Assembly (NCBI GenBank): GCA_934130085.1
Contig: CAKOXK010000018.1
Coordinates: 1 to 9,176 of the forward strand
DNA length: 9,176 nucleotides
DNA from: an uncultured Clostridia bacterium
Lineage (GTDB): Bacteria; Bacillota; Clostridia; TANB77; CAG-508
Direction of reading: 5' to 3'
In this document: piece after piece, positions 1-7,389 of the stretch
How positions within the stretch are numbered: the first letter of the stretch is position 1
How the letters are laid out: each line of letters opens with the position of its first letter
Notes under the pieces: model-generated
Database searches by the model: none
What the model saw: the letters and a program-made list of their open reading frames with translations, nothing else
Told to the model about the DNA's origin: nothing
Position numbers and translations under genes: made by a program

Positions 1-90
1 GAATCAGAAATTCAACAAAATAGACACTTTTAAGCTTTCTATAAAAAGTTCCCCTACAAAAAATTTATACTATCGAATTAGAACAACTAC

Positions 91-119
91 TTGAATAATC
101 AGTCGAAATATAATATAAT
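91..119 (+). promoter_or_regulatory. sigma-A type promoter for the tsaE operon
   Basis: A -35 box TTGAAT (91-96) and a perfect -10 box TATAAT (114-119) are separated by 17 bases. Transcription would start near 126, about 32 bases before the tsaE ATG. A second TATAAT overlaps at 109-114, but its distance from the -35 box is too short. Nothing else gene-like is seen in positions 1-90. Confidence 0.7.
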
Positions 120-157
120 TCAAGTGTAAAAAACGTAAAAGATTGGAGAAGGTACTC

Positions 158-628
158 ATGCAAGAAATACTATGTAACAACGAAAATGTTACAAAAATGT
201 TTGCAAGCAATTTAGCATCAGTTTTAAAAAAAGGGGACGTAATTGTTTTATCAGGTGAATTAGGTTCTGGCAAAACAAAATTTACAGAAGGCGTACTTAA
301 TCACTTTGACCTGCAAGATGAAATCTCAAGTCCTACATTTACAATTGTAAATGAGTACCATAATAACAAGGCTGATATTTATCATTTTGATTTGTACAGA
401 GTGTCTGATATATATGAATTTGAAAACATAGGCGGGGAAGAGTATTTTTCTAAAGGAATCTGCATATTTGAATGGGGGGAACTTATTGAAGATATTTTAC
501 CTAACAGCTATTTAAAGATATCTTTTGAAAAAGATGATAAAGATTTAAATACTAGAAAACTTAAGATTGAATGTTTTGGTGACAGATTTAATGATATAGA
601 TTTTACTACTTTTTTACCTAAAAATTAG
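158..628 (+). CDS. tsaE: tRNA threonylcarbamoyladenosine biosynthesis ATPase TsaE
   Basis: TsaE is the small P-loop ATPase that works with TsaB and TsaD in the cytoplasm to place threonylcarbamoyl on A37 of ANN-decoding tRNAs (t6A). The 156-residue product has the usual family length. Visible motifs are the Walker A loop GELGSGKT (residues 33-40), the family motif SSPTFTIVNEY (from about 57), the HFDLYR stretch, and the FEWGE motif (about 104-108). The reading frame is open from a TTG at 143, but that TTG overlaps the Shine-Dalgarno sequence GGAGAAGG (145-152). The ATG at 158, five bases after it, is therefore the better start. The gene is first in a run with tsaB-rimI, 47 bases downstream, which fits the common Firmicute order. 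The identification is secure; no fault is seen in the gene. Confidence 0.95.
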   Translation: MQEILCNNENVTKMFASNLASVLKKGDVIVLSGELGSGKTKFTEGVLNHFDLQDEISSPTFTIVNEYHNNKADIYHFDLYRVSDIYEFENIGGEEYFSKGICIFEWGELIEDILPNSYLKISFEKDDKDLNTRKLKIECFGDRFNDIDFTTFLPKN

Positions 629-675
629 AGATAATTTTATGTAGTATATGAAAACGAAGAAAGGGAGGTTAAAAT

Positions 676-1822
676 ATGAATGTATTAGCAGTTGACACAT
701 CATCAAAAGTTTGCTCTGTTGCGATTGCAAGCGAGAATAAGATTCTAATTGAGAAGCATAACGCAAGTGAAAGAGAACACTCTCAAACATTAATGCCAAT
801 GATTAAGCAATCATTAGAAGATGTTAAAATGAAACTAAATGATATTGACTTGCTTTCATGTGCAATAGGACCACGGGTCATTTACGGGAATTAGAATTGG
901 AATTGCTACAATAAAGGCTTTCTCAGATGCTAAGAAGATACCGGTTGTAGGAATAAATTCATTAGAAGCTCAGGCATATACAGTTATTTTAAAAAATGGT
1001 TATGAGGATTGCAAGATATTATCAATCATTAAAGCTAAGGATGATTATGCATATTTTGCTGTATACAGAATACATAATAAAAATTTTTCAGTATATAAAA
1101 ATCCAGATGTAATGAGTATATCTGATATAATTGAATTCCTAAATTTTCAAGAAAAAGTATACATAGTTGGAAATATTGAAATGCCAAATATTGAATCTTT
1201 AATACAAGCAAAAATTTCAAAAGAGATGGCTCAGGCAAGAGATATAAAAGAACATGAGTACATTGATTTTGAAGATAGACTTGCAAAAGAAGTTTGCATA
1301 GCAGCTGTTAACAAATTTAATAGAAAGATTTTTGGAGATTCATCAACATTAATGCCAATGTATTTGAGAAAGCCTCAAGCTGAAAGACAAAGACTTGGTT
1401 TAAATGATGAACGCATATACATGCTGGAGATGATTGACAAAGATTCTGAGGAGATTAGATCAAATTATAATAAATTTCCTAATTTATGGGATGAAAAAAC
1501 TTTTTTGGATGATGTAAAGAACTCAAAATATATTGTCGCAAAACAGAATAATGAGATAATTGGTTTCGCAAGTATAAAAAATATATTAGATGAAGTTGAA
1601 ATAAACAATATTGTTACTAGAGTAGATAAAAGATGTCAAGGGGTTGCATCAAACTTATTAAGCTATATTATAAGAAAAGAAAAAGCAAATAAAATAAATC
1701 TTGAAGTAAATGAGAATAATATTACTGCAAGAAATTTATATAGAAAATTTGGTTTTAGAGAAGTAGGCGAAAGAAAGAAATATTATGATGGTAAAGAAAA
1801 TGCTATTCTTATGACCATGTAA
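676..1822 (+). CDS. tsaB-rimI: TsaB-RimI fusion (t6A synthesis subunit plus S18 alanine N-acetyltransferase), frameshifted
   Basis: The start ATG follows a strong Shine-Dalgarno sequence GGGAGGTT (663-670). As it stands the frame runs only to a TAG at 892-894 (72 residues). Dropping one C at 874 restores a 381-residue protein. Its first part is TsaB, the inactive ASKHA-fold partner that dimerises with TsaD in t6A synthesis: MNVLAVDTSS at the N-terminus, REHSQTLMP, the family signature GPGSFTG (restored residues 65-71) and YLRKPQAERQR (229-239). The rest, from about 245, is a GNAT acetyltransferase of the RimI type. It has the acetyl-CoA loop RCQGVA (319-324), Glu343 and Tyr355. The last two match E. 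coli RimI Glu103 and Tyr115 with the same 12-residue spacing. Such fusions are known in clostridia. The downstream part is open in one frame from 875, and its first ATG is at 1112. Whether the break is a real mutation, a sequencing error or recoding cannot be told here; error or recent mutation is likelier. Confidence 0.88.
874..874 (+). other. single-base insertion causing the tsaB frameshift
   Basis: The bases GGACCA (868-873) encode Gly-Pro of the TsaB signature. They are followed by an extra C and then GGGTCATTTACGGGA, which reads GSFTG one frame over. With the C present the ribosome meets a CGG codon and stops at TAG 892-894. I see no other in-frame CGG codon in the genes of this window. 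That supports the C being extra rather than an ancestral base. Confidence 0.85.
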
Positions 1823-1857
1823 GTATTTATACAAAAGATTTGGAGGAACTATTAAAA

Positions 1858-4233
1858 ATGAGAAGAACAAATGAGGTATCATATAAAGATCTTAAATATA
1901 CATGCAACGAAAATTTATTTGATTTTGATACAACAGAGGAGCTTGTAAATAATTATAAAGGAATAGGCCAAGAAAGAGCTATTGCTTCACTTGAGTTTGG
2001 CTTAAGGGTTGATACAAAAGGATACAACTTGTATTTGGAAGGACCAACTGGTTCAGGAAAAACAACTTACACTAAAAATTATCTAGATAAGCTTTCAAAA
2101 ACTAAAAAAACACCGCCTGATTGGTGCTATATATATAATTTTGAAAATCCAAATGAACCAATTGCGGTATCCTTGCCAGCAGGTGATGGAAATAAATTCA
2201 AAGATGTAATGGAAAAATTCATCAAAGAGATTAGAACAGATATAACAAATACTTTTAAGAATGAAGACTTTGAAAAAGAAAAAAATATTATTTCCAAAAA
2301 ATATCAAGATAAACGTGATGCCTTACTTGAAAATTTAAATAAGCAATCAGCCAAATATGGTTTTCAAGTTAAATCAGCTGATAATGGCATTTACATGATG
2401 CCTGTTGTAGATGGGAAGGTTATAAAAGAAGAAGATTTTGATAAACTTGATGAAGAAATAAAGAAAGAGTATGAAGATAAATCAACAATAGTACAACAAA
2501 AGATAATTGAGGTAATAGCGCAAATAAAATCATTAGATGAAGAATCTGAAAAGAAAATTTCAGAGTGGCAATCAAATATTGCACTTCTTACAATAGAAGG
2601 TCATATATCTTATGTTAAATCAAATTTTAAGAGAAATAAAAAGATTTCAAGTTTTCTTGATGGTGTAAAAAAAGATATCCTAAGAAATATTTCAGATTTT
2701 GTTGAAGATAATTCAAATCAAAAAAATCAAAATATTCAAGATCCAAGGCAAGTTCAAAAGAAACCATGGGAAAATTATAGAGTAAATGTTTTTGTTGATA
2801 ATTCTAATACCGAGGGTGCTCCTGTAATAATGGACTCAAATTATAGCTTTAACAACTTATTTGGAAGACTTGAGTATGAAAATTATTATGGAATGTTAAA
2901 AACAGATTACACAATGTTAAGACCAGGCTTATTGCAAGAGGCTAATGGTGGATATATCATGTTTCAGGCAAATGATTTATTATCAAACCCAGCATGTTAT
3001 GAATATTTAAAAAGAGTACTAAGAAACAAGGAAATTGGAATAGACAATTCAAATGATCAAAAATCGTCAATGGTACTTGTATCTTTAAAACCAGAGCCAA
3101 TACCACTTGATTTAAAAGTAATTTTAATTGGAAATGAAAATGTTTATCAAACGCTTTTATCAGTTGATGAAGAATTTAGAAAATTGTTTAAAATCAAAGT
3201 GGAGTTTGAAGATTTTGCACCACTTGATAACAAAAATCTAAATGATTTAGCGGGCTTTGTACACGGTTTTTGCACAGAACAAGGATTGCCTCATCTTGAT
3301 AAAGGCGCAGTAGCACGTTTAGCAGAATACTCATCACGTTTAGCAGAAAATAAACAAAAGCTATCAACACAATTTGGTGAATTATCACAGGTAATAGTTG
3401 AAGCTGCTACATGGGCTAAATTAGATAAATCTAAAGTAGTTACAAGAGAAATACTAGAAAGAGCATTAGTAGAGAGAAAAAAGAGAACACTTAAATATGA
3501 CGAAAAATTCACTGAAATGATAGCAGATGGAACATTGCTAATAGATACAAAAGGTTCAAAGGTTGGAGAAATTAATGGTTTAACAGTGCTTACAATGGGT
3601 GAATATTCATTTGGAAAACCAGCAAGAATTACAGCAAATACCTATATTGGAAAAAAAGGTGTTGTAAATGTAGAAAGAGAAGTTAACCTATCAGGCTCAA
3701 CTCACTCAAAAGGAATAATGATTTTAAATGGATATATAGGTGAAAAATTTGGAAAAGAAATCCCATTATCATTAACAGCAAGTATATGTTTTGAACAGTT
3801 ATATAGCGGAGTCGATGGGGACAGTGCATCAAGTACGGAATTATATGCAATACTTTCGAGTTTGGCCAATATTCCAATAAATCAAGCAATTGCTGTAACC
3901 GGATCAGTAAATCAAAAAGGAGAAATACAAGCGATAGGCGGAGTGAATGAAAAAATAGAAGGTTACTTTGAAATTTGCAAATTAAGAGGCTTAACAGGGG
4001 AACAAGGTGTAATGATACCAAAGGAAAATATAGAAAATCTTAATTTAAATAATGAAGTAATAGATGCAGTAAAAAATAACAAGTTTCATATTTATGCAAT
4101 TTCTACAATTGATGAGGGAATTGAAGTACTAACAGGTGTGCCAGCAGGAGAAATTAATATTCCAGGAACTATAAACTATTTGGCTTATCAAACCTTAAAG
4201 AAATTTTCAAAAATATCATCAAAAGAGGACTAA
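1858..4233 (+). CDS. Lon-family ATP-dependent protease with AAA_32-type ATPase domain
   Basis: This is a 791-residue cytoplasmic AAA+ protease of the Lon superfamily, of the group that includes E. coli YcbZ/LonH and clostridial Lon-like proteins, not classical LonA (there is no LonA-type N-terminal substrate domain). The P-loop GPTGSGKT is at residues 62-69. A long charged helical insert, probably coiled coil, fills about 110-290. The ATPase core resumes with GGYIMFQANDLL (364-375), where the usual Walker B acid is replaced by Gln370. The C-terminal peptidase domain has the catalytic Ser656 in GDSAS and Lys699 in GGVNEK. They are 43 residues apart, as in E. coli Lon (Ser679, Lys722). The frame is open from TTG 1840, but GGAGGA at 1842-1847 is the ribosome site. 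ATG 1858 puts the family-typical SYKDLKYTC near the N-terminus. The gene lies 35 bases after tsaB-rimI and is probably co-transcribed with it. The family is certain; the substrate is unknown. Confidence 0.9.
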   Translation: MRRTNEVSYKDLKYTCNENLFDFDTTEELVNNYKGIGQERAIASLEFGLRVDTKGYNLYLEGPTGSGKTTYTKNYLDKLSKTKKTPPDWCYIYNFENPNEPIAVSLPAGDGNKFKDVMEKFIKEIRTDITNTFKNEDFEKEKNIISKKYQDKRDALLENLNKQSAKYGFQVKSADNGIYMMPVVDGKVIKEEDFDKLDEEIKKEYEDKSTIVQQKIIEVIAQIKSLDEESEKKISEWQSNIALLTIEGHISYVKSNFKRNKKISSFLDGVKKDILRNISDFVEDNSNQKNQNIQDPRQVQKKPWENYRVNVFVDNSNTEGAPVIMDSNYSFNNLFGRLEYENYYGMLKTDYTMLRPGLLQEANGGYIMFQANDLLSNPACYEYLKRVLRNKEIGIDNSNDQKSSMVLVSLKPEPIPLDLKVILIGNENVYQTLLSVDEEFRKLFKIKVEFEDFAPLDNKNLNDLAGFVHGFCTEQGLPHLDKGAVARLAEYSSRLAENKQKLSTQFGELSQVIVEAATWAKLDKSKVVTREILERALVERKKRTLKYDEKFTEMIADGTLLIDTKGSKVGEINGLTVLTMGEYSFGKPARITANTYIGKKGVVNVEREVNLSGSTHSKGIMILNGYIGEKFGKEIPLSLTASICFEQLYSGVDGDSASSTELYAILSSLANIPINQAIAVTGSVNQKGEIQAIGGVNEKIEGYFEICKLRGLTGEQGVMIPKENIENLNLNNEVIDAVKNNKFHIYAISTIDEGIEVLTGVPAGEINIPGTINYLAYQTLKKFSKISSKED

Positions 4234-4329
4234 TGGTGCGAAATTTTTGCCACATTCGTTCGTCACTTAACTCTTATGCGGTATTTCAGAAATAATACAA
4301 TATTAAATATAAATTTAGAAAGGATTTTC
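4234..4329 (+). other. lepA leader region
   Basis: This 96-base gap is less A-rich in its first half (4234-4280) than the flanking protease gene. A TACAAT at 4296-4301 could serve as a -10 box, but no good -35 box lies 16-18 bases upstream, so I do not call a promoter. The ribosome site AGAAAGGA (4317-4324) lies five bases before ATG 4330. An ATG at 4276 is in frame with lepA, but it has no ribosome site and would add 18 residues not typical of the family. Confidence 0.4.
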
Positions 4330-6153
4330 ATGAAAGATCAGTCGCTTATAAGAAATTTTAGTATAATTGCTCATATTGATCACGGTAAGACTACATTGTC
4401 TGATAGATTAATTGAAATGACGGGAGCGTTGTCTAAACGTGAAATGACGTCACAGGTTCTTGATAATATGGATATCGAGAAGGAAAGAGGTATTACCATT
4501 AAGTCACAAGCTGTGAGGATGAATTATAAAGCAAAGGATGGTAAGGTGTACGAGCTTAATTTAATTGATACTCCTGGTCATGTGGATTTTAATTATGAGG
4601 TTTCAAGGAGTCTTGCAGCTTGCGAGGGGGCTGTGCTTGTTGTTGATTCTACCCAGGGGGTAGAGGCTCAAACTCTTGCTAATGTTTATTTAGCTCTTGA
4701 TAATGATTTGGAAATTATTCCTGTAATTAATAAAATTGATTTGCCAAGTGCGAGAGTTCAAGAGACAAAGAAAGAGATTGAAGATATTATTGGTTTAGAT
4801 ACGACTTCGTCTCCTTGTATTTCGGCTAAAACTGGGTTAAATGTCGAACAGGTTTTGGAGAAAATTGTAACTGATATACCTGCTCCTAATGGAGATATTC
4901 ATGGAAAGTTAAAGGCTCTTATTTTTGATTCGATTTATAATGACTACAAGGGTGCATTGGCTTATGTGAAGGTTAAAGAGGGAGCAGTAAAGGTTGGAGA
5001 TGTTATAAGATTAATGTCTAATGGAGATACTTTTACTGTGACTGAGGTTGGTTACTTTGTTCCTGGAAATTATAAGGCCACAAACGAATTAATTGCTGGC
5101 GAGGTTGGATACATTGCTGCGAGCATAAAGAGTTTGTCTGATATCAGAGTAGGAGATACTATTACGAATAATGAAGATCCTGCTGATAATGCTCTTCCTG
5201 GGTATAAAAAGGTAAATCCAATGGTGTTTTGTGGTTTGTATCCAATGGATGGTGCTGATTATGAAAATTTGAAGCTTGCTCTTGAGAAGTTACAATTAAA
5301 TGATGCTGCTTTGCAATTTGAACCTGAGACTTCAAGAGCATTGGGGTCTGGATTTAGATGTGGCTTTTTAGGCTTATTACATTTAGAAATAATTGAAGAA
5401 AGATTAGACAGAGAGTTTGATCTAAGTTTAATTACAACTGCTCCTTCTGTTATATACAAAGTACATAAAACAGATGACACTATAGAAGAACTTTATAATC
5501 CTTCTGATTTACCTGAAAGTTCAAAAATAAAATTTATTGAGGAGCCTTATGTAGATGCTAACATAATGGTTCCAAAAGATTATGTTGGAAATGTAATGGA
5601 ACTTTGCCAGAATAGAAGAGGCATTTATATTGATATGCAATATCTTGATGAAACTAGAGTTTCGATAAAATATGAACTTCCATTAAACGAAATAATTTAT
5701 GATTTTTTTGATACTTTAAAATCGAAAACAAAAGGATATGCTTCGCTGGATTATTCATTAAAGGAATATAAAGAATCACAATTGGTAAAACTCGACATAT
5801 ATGTAAATAATGAACCGGTTGATGCTTTATCATTTATTGTATTTAAAGGAAATGCTTATAATAGGGGTAGAACATTGGTTGAAAGATTAAAAGAAGAGAT
5901 TCCAAGACAATTATTTGCCATTCCTATACAAGCTGTTATAGGTGGAACTGTAATTGCAAGAGAAACTATTTCAGCATTACGTAAAGATGTATTGGCAAAA
6001 TGTTATGGAGGAGATATTACGCGTAAGAAAAAGCTATTAGAAAAGCAGAAAAAAGGTAAAAAGAGAATGAGGGAGTTTGGAAATGTTGCAATACCACAAG
6101 AAGCATTTTTAAACGTACTAAAGGCAGATACTGATGGAAAAACTTTAAATTAA
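4330..6153 (+). CDS. lepA: elongation factor 4 (LepA), translational GTPase
   Basis: LepA/EF4 is a ribosome-associated GTPase related to EF-G and implicated in back-translocation and 30S biogenesis. The 607-residue product matches the usual length of about 600. The GTPase motifs are all visible: G1 AHIDHGKTT (P-loop around 14-22), G2 RGIT (53-56), G3 DTPGH (80-84), G4 NKID (134-137) and G5 SAKTG. The EF-G-like domains follow, and then the LepA-specific C-terminal domain with GGDITRKKKLLEKQKKGKKR (from 560). The start at 4330 is chosen because of the ribosome site AGAAAGGA five bases upstream and because MKDQSLIRNFSIIAHIDHGK is the typical LepA N-terminus. Codon use changes within the gene: by hand count the first 1 kb uses AAG for lysine about 16 times to 9 AAA, while the rest uses about 6 AAG to 20 AAA. 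The identification is secure. Confidence 0.97.
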   Translation: MKDQSLIRNFSIIAHIDHGKTTLSDRLIEMTGALSKREMTSQVLDNMDIEKERGITIKSQAVRMNYKAKDGKVYELNLIDTPGHVDFNYEVSRSLAACEGAVLVVDSTQGVEAQTLANVYLALDNDLEIIPVINKIDLPSARVQETKKEIEDIIGLDTTSSPCISAKTGLNVEQVLEKIVTDIPAPNGDIHGKLKALIFDSIYNDYKGALAYVKVKEGAVKVGDVIRLMSNGDTFTVTEVGYFVPGNYKATNELIAGEVGYIAASIKSLSDIRVGDTITNNEDPADNALPGYKKVNPMVFCGLYPMDGADYENLKLALEKLQLNDAALQFEPETSRALGSGFRCGFLGLLHLEIIEERLDREFDLSLITTAPSVIYKVHKTDDTIEELYNPSDLPESSKIKFIEEPYVDANIMVPKDYVGNVMELCQNRRGIYIDMQYLDETRVSIKYELPLNEIIYDFFDTLKSKTKGYASLDYSLKEYKESQLVKLDIYVNNEPVDALSFIVFKGNAYNRGRTLVERLKEEIPRQLFAIPIQAVIGGTVIARETISALRKDVLAKCYGGDITRKKKLLEKQKKGKKRMREFGNVAIPQEAFLNVLKADTDGKTLN

Positions 6154-6271
6154 AATTATATACTTATTATATAAAAAGGTTTAAAGGCAATAAAATTATA
6201 TACTCATTATATAACAAGGTTTAACAGCAATAAAATTATATACTTATTATATAACAAGGCTTAACAGCAAA
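6152..6271. repeat. three tandem copies of a 40-bp unit after lepA
   Basis: Copies lie at 6152-6191, 6192-6231 and 6232-6271, with only a few substitutions among them; the first starts inside the lepA stop codon. Each copy holds a perfect 7-bp dyad TTATATA/TATATAA around a 5-base loop (CTTAT, or CTCAT in copy 2), followed by AAGG and a TTTAA-containing tail. No T-run follows the dyads, so they do not look like terminators. TTAACA at 6221-6226 and TATTAT at 6245-6250, 18 bases apart, form a possible weak promoter for rlmB. In such AT-rich DNA this may be chance. Confidence 0.9.
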
Positions 6272-6297
6272 ATTTGTAAAAATTGAAGAAATCAAGA

Positions 6298-6319
6298 AAA
6301 GATTAAGCAATTAATCTTT
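6298..6319 (+). promoter_or_regulatory. hairpin with GCAA tetraloop just before the rlmB ribosome site
   Basis: AAAGATTAA (6298-6306) and TTAATCTTT (6311-6319) pair perfectly over nine bases around GCAA, a GNRA tetraloop. The rlmB ribosome site AGAGGAG starts at 6322, three bases after the stem. The stem is AU-rich, so its stability is modest. It could stabilise the mRNA 5' end or tune access to the ribosome site; function is inference. Confidence 0.5.
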
Positions 6320-6331
6320 AAAGAGGAGAAA

Positions 6332-7093
6332 ATGGAAGAAAATTATGATGATAAAGTAGTCGGAAGAAACAGTGTTTTGGAGCTACTAAAAGCAAAAAAA
6401 GATATTAACAAATTATATGTTCAAAAGGGCGAAAAGAATGGATCTATAAGAGAGATTATTGCTAAAGCAAAAGAAAATAAGGTTGTTATTCAAGAAGTTG
6501 ACAAATATAAACTAGATCAAATGATAGATGAAGGAATAAATCATCAAGGCGTTATTGCGATAGTTCCACCATTTGATTATTCAACTGTAGATGATATATT
6601 AAATTTAGCAAAAGAAAAAAATGAATTACCTTTTATAGTTATGCTTGATGGAATAGAAGATACGCATAACTTGGGGTCAATAATAAGAACTGCGGAATGT
6701 TCAGGAGTTCATGGAATAATTATACCAAAAAGAAGAGCAGCACAAGTAAATGCAACAGTGAATAAAACATCAGCTGGAGCTGCAAGCTATGTAAAGGTTG
6801 CCAGAGTGAACAATCTAAATGATACAATTAAATATTTAAAAGAAAATGATGTCTGGATATATGGAACCGATATGAATGCAAAGAACTATTATAATCAAGA
6901 AAAATATGATAGAGGGGTATGCCTTGTAATTGGCTCTGAAGGCTTTGGCATCAGTAGACTAGTAAAAGAAAACTGCGATTTCCTAATCAAAATACCAATG
7001 AAGGGTAAAATAAATTCATTAAATGCGTCAGTATCAGCGGGAATTGTTATGTATGAAGTATTTAATCAAAGAGAGAAAATAGATAAAAACTAA
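6332..7093 (+). CDS. rlmB: 23S rRNA 2'-O-ribose methyltransferase RlmB (SpoU/TrmH family)
   Basis: This 253-residue protein belongs to the SPOUT (trefoil-knot) methyltransferases that use S-adenosylmethionine to methylate a ribose 2'-OH. RlmB of E. coli modifies G2251 in the 23S peptidyl transferase P-loop. The N-terminal part (from about residue 9) has the substrate-binding start VVGRNSVLELLKAKK seen in RlmB. Motif 1 is DTHNLGSIIRTA, with Asn113 and Arg119. Motif 2 is VIGSEGFGIS (GSEG at 201-204), and motif 3 is IPMKGKINSLNASVSAGI, with Asn228-Asn231. ATG 6332 has the ribosome site AGGAG (6324-6328) only three bases away, a short spacing, but no better in-frame start exists. The exact target nucleotide is inferred from the family; a TrmH/YsgA-type paralogue is the main alternative. 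The gene lies between two unrelated tandem repeat arrays. Confidence 0.9.
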   Translation: MEENYDDKVVGRNSVLELLKAKKDINKLYVQKGEKNGSIREIIAKAKENKVVIQEVDKYKLDQMIDEGINHQGVIAIVPPFDYSTVDDILNLAKEKNELPFIVMLDGIEDTHNLGSIIRTAECSGVHGIIIPKRRAAQVNATVNKTSAGAASYVKVARVNNLNDTIKYLKENDVWIYGTDMNAKNYYNQEKYDRGVCLVIGSEGFGISRLVKENCDFLIKIPMKGKINSLNASVSAGIVMYEVFNQREKIDKN

Positions 7094-7196
7094 AATAATC
7101 ATCAAAGAATATTTATATTTAAGCATCATTAAGCAGACGTACTGAAAAAGACGAAAAGATAAAAATGTTAAGAAAATAATAAATTATACTAAAATT

Positions 7197-7358
7197 ATAT
7201 TAAAAGAAGAATATTAAAAAGAACATATATATTAAAAGAAGAATATAAAAAAAGAACACACATATTAAAGGAAGAATATTAAAGCGAACATATACATTAA
7301 AAGAAGAATATAAAAAAAGAACACGTATATTAAAGGAAGAATATTAAAACGAACATAT
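7197..7358. repeat. five tandem copies of a 32/33-bp unit with 65-bp higher-order period
   Basis: Copies start at 7197, 7229, 7262, 7294 and 7327. Their lengths alternate 32, 33, 32, 33, 32. Copies 1, 3 and 5 share GAAGAATATTAAA and end in GAACATAT; copies 2 and 4 share GAAGAATATAAAAAAAGAAC. The real period is therefore a 65-bp pair repeated 2.5 times. The + strand is almost all A and G apart from ATATT steps. Stops in the frames read through the copies argue against coding. The rest of the 7094-7389 gap (7094-7196 and 7359-7389) shows no gene, promoter or terminator that I can support, except GGAGA at 7373-7377 as the ribosome site for the next gene. Confidence 0.9.
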
Positions 7359-7389
7359 TAGATGATTCGATTGGAGATAAGATATAAAA

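Noticed and set aside
26..49. ACTTTT/AAAAGT inverted repeat as a terminator of an upstream gene
   Set aside because: The stem is only six AU-rich pairs with a 12-base loop and is followed by TCCCC, not a T-run.
143..157. TTG start of tsaE five codons upstream
   Set aside because: The TTG GAG codons overlap the Shine-Dalgarno sequence that serves ATG 158, so the longer form is unlikely.
1840..1857. TTG start of the Lon-like gene six codons upstream
   Set aside because: It overlaps the GGAGGA ribosome site; ATG 1858 gives the family-typical N-terminus.
3683..4021. 112-codon open frame on the minus strand within the Lon-like gene
   Set aside because: It lies opposite a well-conserved peptidase domain and encodes a low-complexity Leu/Ser-rich product, so it is a shadow of the real gene.
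4276..4329. In-frame ATG upstream of lepA
   Set aside because: There is no ribosome site before it, and the extra 18 residues are not typical of LepA.
6152..6271. CRISPR array or transcription terminators after lepA
   Set aside because: There are no spacers between the 40-bp copies, and the AU-only stems lack a T-run.
7197..7358. CRISPR array
   Set aside because: The units abut without unique spacers and the whole 65-bp pair repeats, so this is a minisatellite; no cas genes are present.
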